Below, one piece after another: positions 26,621 to 39,189 of a DNA stretch of 64,000 nucleotides. The position numbers were made by a program, and so were the translations under genes. The DNA comes from Marisa cornuarietis (lineage: Eukaryota; Mollusca; Gastropoda; Architaenioglossa; Ampullariidae): assembly GCA_004794655.1 (NCBI GenBank), contig SMMW01000020.1, positions 1,221,001-1,285,000 of the forward strand, in the 5' to 3' direction. A model generated the notes under the pieces. That model did not search any database. It was not told the DNA's origin and was given only the letters and a program-made list of their open reading frames with translations. Position 1 is the stretch's first letter. Every line of letters begins with the position of its first letter.

Positions 26621-28981
26621 TCCCAATTTCTGAAGATGGGGATAAGCTCGTATGGGTAGAGGTTTTTGTTCATGTTCACGTGCCCTGTATTTCTTCAGAA
26701 ACTGAACGGAGAAAACTGAGTGGAAAGCAGGGTTTTGGGGCAGAGCTCGAAGTTTCGAGACATAGGACAACATTAGTTTTAGTCGGCGTAACTCTAGAGG
26801 GGGTTCACCTGCCTCTGCATATAGACTGTGTATTGGAGTAGTTCTGAAAACTCCAAGACAAATTCTCAGGCCGTGATGGTGTACAGTGTCTAGCCTTTTT
26901 AGGTATGATGTCCTGGCTGATCCATAGACTATGCATCCATAATCCAATTTTGAACGCACTAGGGAACGATACAAACGGAGTAAAGTGATTTGGTCTGCAC
27001 CCCAGTTTGTGTTACTTATCACTCTCAAGATATCTAGAGCCTTCAGGCAAGAAGCCTGAAGATGACGGATGTGGTTCTGAAAAGAGAGTTTACGATCAAA
27101 AATAACACCCAAGAAATGGACCTCTTCCACTACTTTGAGTGCAGTTCCATTTACATGAATAGAAGGTTCAGGAAAAGGACCTCTTAGTTTTGTAAAGTGA
27201 ATGCACACAGATTTTGAGGGAGAAAATTTGAAACCGTTTTCTAATACCCATTTTGAGATGTGGTTTACACATAACTGTAATTGTCTCTCCAGATCAGGTA
27301 GAAGCTTTCCTCGTATACAAAGTGCAAAATCATCTACATATAGTGAGGCAGCCATATTTGTGGGAATAGACTTCAGGATGCCATCTATTTTAATACAGAA
27401 CAATATAGGTGACAGGATACTTCCTTGAGGGACTCCCACCTGTTGTTCATGGGTGTCTGAAAAGGTATTTTGTATACGGACTCTAAACACACGACATGTT
27501 AGAAAGTTTTTGATGAAAATTGGTAGTCGGCCTCGAAAGCCTAGAGAAAATAGATCCAACAAAATACCTTGCCTCCACACTGTGTCATAGGCTCTTTCTA
27601 GGTCAAAGAATACTCCTATGACATGCTCTTTTTTAATAAAGGCGTCCCTTATAAACGTTTCAAATCTAACCATTTGATCTGTAGTACTACAATTTTTCCG
27701 AAAACCACACTGAATGCTGGAAAGAAGATTCTGGGACTCTAACACCCAAATCAATCGTGAATTTACCATCTTTTCTAGTACCTTACAGAAACAGTTTGTT
27801 AAAGCAATTGGACGATAACTGTTTGGATCTGAGGGATCTTTTCCTGGTTTTGATATAGGAACTATTATAGCCTCATGCCAAGCGGAAGGAAGGTTTCCTG
27901 TATTCCAAATATGGTTGAAAATCTGCAATAATGTCCTCAAAGATGATTCTGGGAGTTTGGTTATGATTTGGTATGAGATACTGTCTGGTCCTGGGGCCGA
28001 GTGGGAGCACTTTGAGAGTGCTTGTTTACGTTCAGACATAGAGAAATTGGTGTTGTAGGATTCCAAGTTGTCTGATTGAAAGTTACATTTTGTGAGTTCT
28101 TTGCCTGCCTTCACTTTCTGAAAAGCTGTGGAATATTGTGAAGCCGATGTTGTCATTTCAAAAGTGGAGCCCAGTTGGTTTGCAATTTCTCGATGATCAG
28201 TAAGCAAATTTTGTTCGGCTCTCAGGTGTCCAACTGCTCTATTGATATTTTTTCCATTTAGTTTTTTGATAGCTGACCATACCTGTCGGGATGGAGTACG
28301 GTTTGTCAGTGAGGAAACAAAATGTTGCCAAGAGAGCCTTCTTTGTTGTTTACAGATGTGACGGGCCTGTGCTCGAAGGCGTTTGAAGTGTAGAACATTT
28401 TCGGGGGTGGGAGATCGAAAAACTGCTCTCTGTGCCTTTTTCCTATTTTGTATTGCCTTTCGGCAATCCTCATTAAACCAGGGAACTTTGGGGAGCCTCC
28501 TGTGGTGGCTGTAACGAGGGATGCTTTTGTTCATGATCTCCAGTAGTGTTAAGGAGAAACTTCCCATTGGGTGACTTGTAGAGGTTGTGGAGTCTTTTTT
28601 ATTTGAGACCTCATCTACAGGTGAGATAAATAGTTCTGTGGGAGACAGCATTGACTCACAGAGTGTTTTAAAAGAGTTCCAATTTGCCCGTGCTAAATTC
28701 CAGTGGTCTTCCTGTGTAACTTTATTGGTTGAGATAGAGGAAAGGATGATAGGGTAGTGGTCACTTCCACAAAGATCATCCCATACATGCCAGTTGAAGT
28801 CAACTGTGAGTGTGGGATCACATACTGAAAGGTCTATTGCAGTTGTAGATGCATTATGGGGTCGATAAAAAGTTGGACTACCATCATTCATCACACATAA
28901 GTCAATATCATTAAAAAAAGCCTGATAAAAGTTCACCACGTGAGTCACAGACATCCCCACCCCACAGGGGATGATGTCCAT
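26588..28981 (-). pseudogene. LINE reverse transcriptase segment
   Basis: A 797-codon open frame. Its first 20 or so codons are out-of-frame sequence; from FFNDIDL it continues the endonuclease (SDHYPI near residue 90 is the typical C-terminal catalytic SDH). The RT domain follows: GPDSI, a motif near FFDLERAYDTVW (about residue 458), VGVPQGSILSP, and the active-site YVDD box (about residue 548). A thumb-like region with FLGVIFD follows. The frame stops where a six-base homopolymer has shifted it, before RNase H. In the family, this enzyme copies element RNA at nicked target DNA. Confidence 0.92.
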
Positions 28982-29291
28982 TAAAATCCCCCAAACGGAG
29001 TACAGGGGAAGGAAGCTGTTGAAGAAGATCCTCTAGGTGTCGACGAGAAACGCTAATTGAAGGGGGGAGATATACACTACAGACTGTGATGGTTTTCTTG
29101 AGGGATACTCTGCCTGCCACAGCTTGTAATGGGGGGGAAAGGGGGATGGGGCTGAAAAGAATATCTGAGTTAAGTAAAAGAGCTACTCCACCAGCGTGGT
29201 AAACACTTTCGGATGCCTTTCGGAGTATCTGAAAACCTTTGCAGGTAAAAATATCTGTGTCCTGCAAAAAGGTCTCTTGGAGGGCAATCAC
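28911..29291 (-). pseudogene. LINE endonuclease domain fragment
   Basis: This open frame begins inside an exonuclease/endonuclease/phosphatase (APE-like) domain: ALQETFL near its start, then VYLPPS and the diagnostic GDFNGHHPLWG. The N-terminal part that normally carries the first catalytic Asn is absent because the element is 5'-truncated. The frame ends at a stop just after a run of seven T (minus strand), and the same protein continues in another frame in the next segment. Confidence 0.85.
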
Positions 29292-29389
29292 TTTAGTATC
29301 ACTTTAGCCAGCAGCAGTCGTCAGGCAGGAACCGTCCGGCAAATTCCTTTTCAACCATCTATAGTCCGGCGATAGAACTCTACAGTCTC

Positions 29390-29462
29390 TCGTTTCTGGT
29401 TGGTTTGTTGGTTTATTAGTACGAAAGTGCTTCCACCTTGACGTGATTTTGCATTATGGGGG
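29390..29462 (-). mobile_element. SINE family C, 3' fragment left of the solo LTR
   Basis: The sequence around AAAGTGCTTCCACCTTGACG matches the tail of the SINE at 46388-46622 (AAAGTGCTTCCACCCTGAGG). It stops exactly where the solo LTR begins. The matching head lies on the far side of the LTR, so this is one SINE split by an insertion. Confidence 0.7.
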
Positions 29463-30310
29463 TGTCAGGGATCGTGGATATAGCCCTGACTGGTTGAGAG
29501 TGTGTAGTGTGTTGAAAGCGAAAAAGCGTGTGACTTAAGGAATGTGAGGAATGGAGTTAGCCCCCTTGTTTGTTTTAAGCAGGGATAGTGGACCTTGAAT
29601 GTACGTTTGGAGTATGGTTCAGAACGCATGACGTAAAAGGAGGAATGACGTCAGGTGTCGTCTGGGAGATTGCGAGAAAGAGTCGTCTGCTGGGGAGTGT
29701 GTGAGAACGGGCGGTGAGAGAAGGTTGGAGAAAAAAGGTGGTCTGCGTTCGGAGTATTGCTGTGTTTGGAGAGATTCGCAGTGCTGTGTATTTTAATCAT
29801 CTGGATAGTTTTAAGGAGGAGTATTACAGGCAAGTGTATATCTGTGAGTGCGTGTTTTCTGACCGGACGTTGACAGTGTGTTTTGGTCATTTGTTTACTT
29901 TATGAGAAACTGTTGGTGTACCCATTGGAAGAAGATTTGACTTATAGAAGGAGGAGACTATTATTGAAAACGGAGAACTGGAGAAGGGATATTATATACG
30001 TCGTTGATTTGATTCTCATGCTTGACTGTTTATATATATTTATATATACAAAGAGCGAGAGTAACCCAAGTTATTGAGAGGGTGTACCTAGTCAGTAGTA
30101 GTGGAAAGATATGTTGATGTGAAATTGTTGATTTTCTTGAGAGTTGAAGAAGTATTTAAAATTGGTTGATTTTGCTGTTTCCCTATAAAGACAAGTAAGA
30201 ACCCCGAAATTATAGAGATTTAGGAACTCACGTACAGGTCTTTGTATTTTGTTGTGGGAAAGAGCACGTGAGGAACGTGTAACCCGTCTGCACGTCCCGT
30301 GTTCCTGACA
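29463..30310 (+). mobile_element. Solo LTR, copy 1 (848 bp)
   Basis: This block begins TGTCAGGGATCGTGG and ends GTTCCTGACA, so it has LTR-type TG...CA ends with a 7-bp terminal inverted repeat (TGTCAGG/CCTGACA). It interrupts a SINE: the SINE tail lies to the left and the SINE head to the right. It is homologous along its length to the block at 37629-38544, for example AATGGAGTTAGC, TGACGTAAAAG, GGTGTCGTCTG, ACAGGCAAGTGTA, GACGTTGACAGTGTG and CAGGTCTTTGTA in the same order. The flanking 5-mers (ggggg and gggca) no longer match fully. I see no protein domain inside. Confidence 0.75.
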
Positions 30311-30446
30311 GGGCAGAGGGGGGGGGGCAGGAAATTGGAGTACCCGAAGAAAACCCCCGACGGCCAGCCCTTCGGACAGGTGTCATGTACAGAGAGTGTC
30401 CCGAGACGAGATCTGAACACTTGAGTTTCTCACTGAAGTGGCGCCC
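30311..30446 (-). mobile_element. SINE family C, 5' fragment right of the solo LTR
   Basis: It contains TGGAGTACCCGAAGAAAACC, CCGACGGCCAGCCC and GAGACGAGATCTGAACAC, which match the SINE at 46388-46622 in the same order and strand. The tRNA-like head is shortened compared with that copy. Confidence 0.7.
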
Positions 30447-33400
30447 CTCTCTCCTTTCTGTCCGAGTCCCCCCACATTTATGCGCTCGTAATCGTTCGAG
30501 AATGTTCGAGAGCGTTCAGGAACATTATACTCATATGAGTACAGGTTCCCGAGACTTGGCACGAATATCAGTGTGGCGAACATTCGCACGGCTGAACATA
30601 CAAAACTCGCTAACCACGCCAAACCCACCTTACAACTGGCCAACGTCTCTACTAATGGTGTAATACGCCTGAGGGTTTTGGGGTAGAGGTAACTTTCTGA
30701 TGGAAATCTTCTTCGCTTTGTCGACCAGCAGTCTGGAGAGCAAAAATGTTTGCATTGTCCGTCCTTAGAGATCCGCCGCAGTAGCCGCCCATTAATTAAG
30801 GCCCATCTAGCATCCCCACGTCTTGCACCCGACACCCCGGCTTGCGACAGACCGGCTATAGGTTCGGGCCCGACGGCTACCCTTTCAATCTGGTCTGCGA
30901 CACGCGACAGTCTGCTGAAAATAGTTTAGATGATGTGAAAGATTGGCGTGAAACAATGTCACGTGATCTTAGACGATGTGAAAGGACATTAGATAATGTG
31001 AAATCATGTCCACCCTACAGGGCCGCCGAGAACCAACACGGGCCCCGGGGCAGAGGACATTTCTGGGCCCCTTGCATTATCCATTAACTGTAATCGCGAA
31101 TTATTTTCCTATTATATAGTAGTATGCTTACAAGTTATAATTAGACTGGCGATATCTATATCACCTTTAGTACCGTTATATAGACAGCAACCAACTAAGA
31201 TCTACACCACAGCGCACGAGATGAGCATTTTAGAGATGTGTACACGTCAGTGGTCAGTAAATAAGGAAAAATGATTTTGCATTTTCAGCCGTGTTACTGT
31301 ATTTGTTTTCTTTCCTCAGAGATTTACTTTAAAAAAAAAAACTATCCATCGACCAAGGCCGGACCCCCTTCACACCCTCGGGCCCGGGTACACCAGACCC
31401 CACTGGCCCCCCCCCCTCTCGTCAGGCCTGCCACCCACCGCCTGTGTGAGTTGTTAGAAGTCTCAACTTGTACTTCCTGCGTTGTCTCCAGCGCGGACGG
31501 TGTGCTGACGTGATCTACCGTCTAACGAACTCTCGTTTCTTCTCGTTGACCAGCGAGATTGTTATTACCTGCGCCGTGTGACCCTTTCGTCTGCAGACAT
31601 CAGGGAGAACGTGCTGTGGTCACCACCAGTGAGCAGAGGTCACGAACAAGGCGCTCCCTTCATGCTTGGCGCTTCATTGCCACGACCAGCGTGCAATGCG
31701 AGTGTCCACTTCCGCACGATACGGCGAGAGTTAAGGGCCTTGGCGAAGACTTGGCAATAGGTGGCGACTGATCATCTTTGACGGATGACAAAACCTGAAG
31801 AACACTGGAAATGAGACCAACGTTTATGTTAGCGGTGTGGCATCGACATCCGTCAATTAAACATCATCAATTAAGTAGCCTCCTCTCTCTTGTCTTTAGA
31901 CAAAACTATTCCTCTTGTAAGGAAAAGGAAATGAAAAAGTCCCCTACTTTTATTGGCTGCTTTCCCTTACATACATGTGTGCTTACTCCACCGTTGACGA
32001 AGATGTGGTGAGGTAAACTGACAATGTGTAATGCCAAATACACTGAGGTAACACGGTATGAATTGCCATGATAAGATAAATATCATTCAGAGCATGATGC
32101 ATAGCTCGGCGACCGGACCCAGCCTCCAGCCTCCCTTTCAGTGATGAGTAAAAGTTGGGTGATGGGAGGGAACTGATCTCAATATTGCAAAGCCGTGCCC
32201 AGACATAATGATCCACGTTAAGTTAACCCCTAGGCAATGGATTCTTTCTCCATTATTTCAGTTCATCAATTTTCAGGGTTACTGGGTTTCAGTATTAACT
32301 GACTAACGAGGCTTAAGGTCAGAGGTTAGTTAACTCTCGAGTCTCCTTTCTCTTTTACGACTTTTTAATCACTATTTTTTTGTCTGTATCTTTTGACTTA
32401 ATTAGATGTTAGTCCGTCAATTTTGTGCTTGATAGATGATGTTCTTGTTCGTATTTTCTGGCTTCATTAGCTGTCACACTGTTGATTTGTGTACGACATA
32501 AAAGATGTCTTGAATAGCTGCCCATCTGTGCTGTTTTCTGTCCAGCAGAAAAAAGACAATTTTTAAGCTGAGAGCACTTAAGACCAGTCGAGACAAAGTT
32601 CAAACAAGACTTTCCAAGTTTCCGAGGTCGAAATCGAATTGTTCGATTCTCGAAATATGGCGAAATAAACTCAAGAGGGTGTTAAAAAGTACAAAATGTG
32701 AATTAGGTATCGCTAGGAGCTCCAGTGAAGATCACAGTACCTTATGACGGGGTCAGTTGAATCGTCACGAAGCACTTTTCGCTAAGTTTCGTTAATGAAC
32801 AAAGACCAAGAGTACAAGCACATGCAAACAAGCATGTTCAACCAAGCAGACACACAAACAATGGACGAGCAGGTTAATGTAAGGGCGTGCCAGCCTCCCC
32901 GTCACGCTAATGCACGTGCATTTTGACAGGCGAGCACGCGAAGTCTCGTCAACATTTGCGCAGAAGCAAGCATCTCAGCAACTCCCACTGGTTGCGCAGC
33001 TGCCCGCGGGTCAGGAGGTCACGGCTGCAAAGTCTGCTGGTCGCTGGGTTCTTGGCTGACATTTTGTTGCAAGGGGACAGCAGTCACGCGAACAGAGACG
33101 AGAGGAGTTGTTGTAAATCCTCTCCTCCTCTCGTCTACCATTTTCTTCCTTCTCTGCATTCTGCACTGCGCTTTCAAATTAGCAACAATTTTGCGAGAGT
33201 TTAAAGAATGTGGGGAAGGATCGAAGTAGTTGCGACACATTCCACATCATTGCAGATCGATGACACCATCCGACACCATTTCACATCGTCCCACACCATC
33301 CCAGTTCACAACGCAAGGTGCATGATGTGTCACCACACCAAAGTTACTGCCACCCTGGGAGCGGTCTTTGTTACATGTGTGTGTGTGTGTGTGTCACTTC

Positions 33401-33584
33401 ATGCAGTTTGCAATATCTCATGACTGCAGTAAATCTGCGTGTTGGTAAACGTGTCCTGACTAAAATAATATAATAATGCAAGGAGGTGGACAAAGCCGGC
33501 GCAGGGCTTGTAGTTGGTCTGAAAATATTGTTAGTCCCAGCCTCCAAACTCCTTCTGTACGTGCCAGGTATCATTGTTTTTGTC
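30447..33584. other. No gene recognised
   Basis: Chance-like short frames on both strands; C-rich patch near 31370-31440. Confidence 0.5.
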
Positions 33585-33760
33585 GAATAATAATAATAAT
33601 GATACTACTACTACTACTACTACTTATAATAATAAATTTTATAGCGCTTCACTCTACCATCAAAGGCCAGCACAAAGCGCTTGACAAAACATATAAAGAC
33701 AAAAACAGAAAAATAATAATGGTCTCGAAACAAAGAGGCTATCGTCTTCACGGTTAGTGT
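33585..33760 (+). repeat. Related (AAT)n / TATAGCGC repeat
   Basis: Trinucleotide runs (AAT, then ACT) are followed by TTTTATAGCGCTTCACTC and CAAAGCGCTTGACAAAAC. The arrangement resembles the repeats near 2 and 6 kb, but sequence similarity beyond the head is weak. Confidence 0.4.
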
Positions 33761-36700
33761 AGCTATTTGTTGAGAGGGTGAAAGATGCAGTGACTTCAGC
33801 TCAGTATCCTTGTCTATCAGTAGTAAAGGTAGTAGCGGTGGTGTCCCAGAGGTCACATCGACACAGTGGCAGTGAAGAAAATGAATGAAGCAGGAGGCAG
33901 GATGGTCGACAATAGATCAGAGAATCAAGTCCACGTTTGTTGACTCTCGTTGTTCCACAGTCTGAAGCAGCGGGGAAAATGTTGCTAGGAAAATGGACCG
34001 TAGAGCAGAAAGCGTTGAACACCTGCAAGGAAATGGAGAATTAATCCACCAAACGAGAATCCGGACTCAAGATGGCGCACACAAGACCCGCTGGACGACG
34101 AAGAAGACAACGATGGGGCACACACTCAGAAAAATAGTCCAGAACAGTGACAGGTGAACGCAACCGAAAGCACAGATCAACAATATTCAGCAGAGACCAA
34201 ACACGATGAAAACCCTAGGGTCCTACAAGAAAAAGATCACGGAGACCCAGTCCCATTAAGCCGCTAAGGCGAAGGGACATCACTCTCCATGCATCTAAGC
34301 CCGTGATGTACTTGACAAGTATTTATTGTGTTAGTCACATCTAAACTTGTGCTGAACATCTCAAACATGAAGTGCTGGTGCTGTTTGTTAGCCACGTCTC
34401 CTGAATTACTGAAATTCTGAATTAAAAAAATAGAAAAAATAGAAAAACTTCCAGAGTTAGTCGCTCAGAAATTTTGTTTATGACAGTAAAACATAAACAT
34501 ATCTTGACTAATCTTGTGTTAGTCGTCCACAAATACTTCTTGTGCCAGTCATGCAGAAATACTTCTGTTCTCGCACCTGTAAGACATTAGTTGATTACAA
34601 TGCCTGATGACTGGTGCTGACCAGCGTCTGGTGGCGGAAGCTGACAGGTTGTTAGTCTCAAGAGCTGGGAGAAAATTTGTGGAGGAGGGGGTGGGTGGGT
34701 GGGGAGGAACAGAAAACGTCCACAAAAGGCCGACCATCGACCGCCTCCTTCACACGATGACCGCGCGCGGAAGCATTTTCCCTTTAATTGACCAATCGCA
34801 GGCCGCTTAAATCTTCTCTGCGAGTCGTTACTGTCACCCCCTTATTGACCTGTTTGGCTGCAGCGGCCCCGTCTTCTTGTCTGCATGCTGCGCTCCTCCC
34901 CCGAAAATCTGCATATACCAGAGGGAGAAACGAGGGAGAGATGCCTCGCCAATCGTTCATTAAAAGGACACTTTGGCTACAACAGGCAAACAAACTGCTT
35001 CATCGATGTCTTTCTTGGGAAGAATTAAGCTGCTTATGTCTTTGACTTTCGTGGGCAAAATGATAATCATTACTTCCCTTTTGTCCTCAACGATTTCGTC
35101 TCTTCAACCATTTTTGCTTCCAAGGCAGGTTGTTAAGTGATGACATCATAGACCCTTCAACGTGTATCGAGGAAAGATAATCAAGGTGAGGAAGTCAAGA
35201 AAAAGGGAAAAGTTTAAATTAAACCAGACATACAACCCAGGAGTGCAGAGATTCTACGCCAAACAGAAGCAGTTTCTATTGAGCTTCCAACATGGTTTTA
35301 ATGATTATGAAAATTATTATGAGATATAGATTGCAGCAACAAGGTAGTGAGCACCAGGTGTCGCTGTGAAGCTAACGCTTCTCTTGTTGGGTTGTTCAGG
35401 GTTCTCTTGTCAAGACACACCTCAGCTGCCTTCCAATTCTAAAATACTTTGTAAGAAATACGACTTCTGTCTCGCTGATGGAGAGAGAGAGAGAGGGAGG
35501 AAAAATGAGGTGACAGAGGCCATCTTGAGGCCATCTGATCCCCGTGTTTCTTTGCCATTTGAAGTGTGGCACCACAGTGAGGATGATTCTGATGCTGTTG
35601 ATGATGTTTCCACAGGAAGACCACCCATTAACCAGATACAGTTCTTACTCTCAAGGATCGAGCTATTTATAGGAGCTGCAGCGCATCCAGTTCTTAAAAT
35701 GGTTTCTATACCAAGACCAGACTACTGTTATGTCTGTTGGTAGACTCATTGTCTTGTCTGTGCTGATGTGAAGTAATCACCTAGGGTATCTCCTAACGGC
35801 AGCAAAATCTCAGACGTCAACAACTCCAGGGTCCCACCCCACACTTCATTTGCAAACTACATTTTGTGTCTCTCACACATAGGCCAACCTGTGAGAGTCT
35901 TCAGACCATGGTAAATAAGCTTAAAGGACTAGTGGGGTGCAAGTTTCTTTTTCTAACGATTGAGTAAAGCTGGGTGCAAGATACTATTTCTCCAAATTTA
36001 GGGTGAATACCCCTACTCCACCTTTTAGACACACACCAACAAACATCTCCATACACAGAAAGCATTTTCCCACCAAAGCAAGCAACGAACAAACACATAA
36101 TCACATTCACAACCCATAATCTCATTCACAACCCATAATCTCATTCACAACCCATAATCTCATTCACAATCCATAATCTCACTCACAACCCATAATCTTA
36201 TGAGTCCATCTCTAGGTAATAAGACAAAACTACGTCAGGGCTCATCGTTGTGATTGTTATTCATCTCCAGGTGACAATACAATGAAGTTTGTATCTTGAT
36301 TAGACGGGATGACAGCAGAAGTGATCAAGAGGCTGCGGCAGTACACGTCTCACTCCATCAGGGCTCAACCTCTCAATGGTCGCCGGTATTCCCTGTTCCC
36401 CAAACTACAAATGTCATAATAAGCTTTCTGATTTCTCAACAATACTGTGGGCTCACCTGATAGAGTTCCAGCGTTTGTTGGGAGGGTGAGAGGATATGGG
36501 CTTTGGGGACAGGAATCTAGTCCTTTTCCTTTGATCTATTCTGACCTGTCATTACACGTGGGTACATGAATATTCTGTAAACAATTCCAGTTATTATCTG
36601 ATTACACCAATGAAAATTCAATGTATATGTATAAGTTTATGCGAAACAGCTCGGGGATACGTTTCTCTGTCAGCAGCAAGCGATACCTGTCCTTTCAGAA

Positions 36701-37623
36701 AATCCTTAGGTGCTGCATGTCCTCGTGTTCACAAGAAGTAGAGTGAAAAGTCAGCTTGTAGGACATACTTCATGTATTTTAACGCAAAAACTAATCACAT
36801 TTCACAGACCGACTCTACTTCCTTCACTTGACCTATCAAGTACCGTCATTATGGTTCCACTACCACAGCAGCAACTGGTGGCTGTCCAAGCGCCGTAGTC
36901 TGTGATGGGGAATATTCTGGCCACGGTCATTCGTTAGACAACATTTGCATTTGCCCGTTCTCGAGGAGCAAGTGCTCATCCTGCTCCTACCTTTGATTGA
37001 TTTGCAAAGGAAGCGGAGAGTCGCTCCATCCGGGCCCTGATTGAAGGAAGAAAAACAGCGCATGCGTCCTCCACACTTCCGGTCAGAGCTGATGGGCTGC
37101 CGCTTGTTGCCGTTAAATTTAGCGCTTGCCAACCTTCACGGTTACCTGCCCTGATTGGAGAAAAATTAGTCTCGTGCGAAACGTTCCTATGTACACAAGT
37201 CACAAGAAAACCCGGGGCAGATCTTAAAACACCGTCGATGGCTTTTGTGCTTCTCATTGAAATCAGACCTCGGCAGACCTCGGTTTCTGGTTGTTGACGA
37301 AAACACATTTTCTTAATCTTTATCATTCCTCTCATATATAGATTAGACTTATATAAACTTTAAAATGACACCTGTTAATATAAAATTATTAAAGTATAAT
37401 ACCTATGACTGAACCACATAGCCTAGTGGAGAATTTGCAGGTATAATAATGTTCAGATATCTTAATGAACATCTCTTTAGTTTTTTGTGTACTTTAGGAT
37501 AAAGAACCCAATGTTTCAAATGTTTCAAAGATGTTAGGGCTGGTTGTGAGAGCCAATTGAAAATGCTTCAACGGGATAATAAACATGACCAACCAGGTAA
37601 TGTGACTAGAAGTTGTTTTTATG
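33761..37623. other. No gene recognised apart from a 19-bp tandem repeat
   Basis: A 125-codon frame at 35366-35743 begins with GTG, not ATG, and matches nothing I know. Confidence 0.5.
36108..36200. repeat. 19-bp tandem repeat, about 5 units
   Basis: Unit CACAACCCATAATCTCATT, with few changes. Confidence 0.92.
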
Positions 37624-37628
37624 GAATG

Positions 37629-38272
37629 TGTCAAGAACGCACGGGACGTGTGGACAGGTCACATACAACACACACTGACCTCACAGCGTTCTTCACGTGT
37701 CCTTTCACACAACAAAGTACAAAGACCTGCACGTGGGTTCCTATATCTCTATGATTCAAAAAAAAAATCCAAATACTTTCCCACACTCAACGAATTTCAA
37801 ATAAAAGTTACATCAACATATATCGCAGCTAAATTAATGATTACATGATTACTACTAATATTCTAAATATCCTTTCAACAACGTAAATGTCTTCTTTCAA
37901 CCTCCCACTCAAACGTCGCTCACCGTCTCTTCTCTATATCAGCTTCATTTTCTTCCAATGTTCATCAACAGTTTCTCAAAACGTACATGACCACATCACA
38001 CTGTCAACGTCTGATCACAACTCACGCACCCACAGATGTACACTTGCCTGTAATTCTCCTTGAAACTATATAGAAATATATAGCACAGCACAGCAATTTC
38101 TCCCAATATAGAATCCACTGGCAGAAACAAAGCAACTGACGAATCTTTTTACACACAGCAATACTCCACTTTTCTGAATAAACCAGTAGAAACACAACAA
38201 CTGGCGAAACACTAAGCCTATATACTCCAAACAATACTACAAATGCCGACCTCCTTTACATTTCACTAAAAA

Positions 38273-38333
<61 letters not shown>

Positions 38334-38544
38334 GGTACATTCCACTCAAACCATCTTTTTTTCTCTCTCTCCAGAAACTTCTGCGCTCTTGCAGACGACA
38401 CCCCACGTCATACTCTCTTTTACGTCACGCTTTTCAACCATAGCAAACGTATCCCCCAAGGGCCACTAACCCTGCCGTACAAAACAAACAAGGGAGCTAA
38501 CTCCATTTCTGTCGTTCATTTATTTCACGGGTCGATCGGTGACA
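37629..38544 (-). mobile_element. Solo LTR, copy 2 (916 bp), with 5-bp target duplication
   Basis: On the minus strand this block starts TGTCACCGATCG and ends GTTCTTGACA. It is flanked by a perfect direct repeat GAATG (37624-37628 and 38545-38549). It shares ordered blocks of homology with the element at 29463-30310 over nearly the whole length. The two differ by many substitutions and by a (CA)n run inside this copy (about 38274-38332). A 5-bp duplication and TG...CA ends are what LTR retrotransposons of the Ty3, Copia and BEL types leave. There is no internal region or second LTR, so it is a solo LTR left by recombination. Confidence 0.82.
38274..38332. repeat. (CA)n microsatellite inside solo LTR copy 2
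   Basis: A run of about 29 units that is absent at the matching place in LTR copy 1. Confidence 0.95.
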
Positions 38545-39189
38545 GAATGTGACATTTTCTTTTTTCCCGTTATGAAATATCCAAATTTTCCTTACCTCTC
38601 TCTAATCTGCAATTGTTGTGTGGACTTCAATTTAGCAGTGCTTATTTATTTATTTATTTTACAATACTCTAATGTAATTGCTATTAACTTTCAATCTGTG
38701 GATTTAAAAAAACAACTTTTCAACTCTGACGACTTTTCATTGACTTCCCTGAAACCCCGTCTAAAAGAGGAACACGTTATCCAACGAACGTCAATCAAGT
38801 CAGGTACATGACCTTTACCTGTACATACCAGGTGTGGACTCAAAAGTACAGTGACCCGTGACTTGCGTTTAGCACACGGCCCACAATGAAGGAGGAAATT
38901 GTTACAGCATGACATCCAATGGAATGTCACTTTTACCTGTACTACGCCTAGTGCAGACGATCTCACGAAGCATCAGAGCTGATTTTCTGTGTGTGTGTGT
39001 GTGGGGGGGGGGGGTTCTTAATAAAGTGGGTGGATCTAGGTAAGCGCTCGTCAATTAGTTTTTCATATCGGCGAGTGTCTTTGATCTCTAGTGTAGCTGC
39101 AGTGCAGGCCTGATTGCTTCTCGTGTTTCTGATAGTCCATGTCGCCAGCGGTCCGCACCTGTCCCGCGCCCTGGTGATGGCGTCGATAT

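Larger units (their letters stand above)
25470..29305 (-). mobile_element. 5'-truncated LINE (EN-RT-RNase H, I-superfamily type)
   Basis: A 3.84-kb non-LTR retrotransposon on the minus strand. It is flanked by a perfect 10-bp target-site duplication AGCCAGCAGC (25460-25469 and 29306-29315). The 3' end carries a short tandem tail of AAACT units. It encodes an endonuclease, a reverse transcriptase and an RNase H, the order found in the I superfamily (I, Nimb, LOA, R1 and relatives). The 5' end is missing: there is no ORF1 and the endonuclease lacks its N-terminus, as expected from incomplete reverse transcription. The coding frame is broken twice in homopolymers (28913-28919 and 26606-26611), so the copy is probably dead. 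I cannot place the clade by eye. Confidence 0.93.

Noticed and set aside
26506..26841. Plus-strand frames inside the LINE
   Set aside because: They are antisense to the clear RT and RNase H frames.
34074..34140. Short ATGGCGCACAC frame with good start context
   Set aside because: It stops after 21 codons and has no donor site in frame.
35366..35743. 125-codon frame with a hydrophobic start resembling a signal peptide
   Set aside because: It begins with GTG, includes a low-complexity GAGA tract, and no splice-compatible partner was found.
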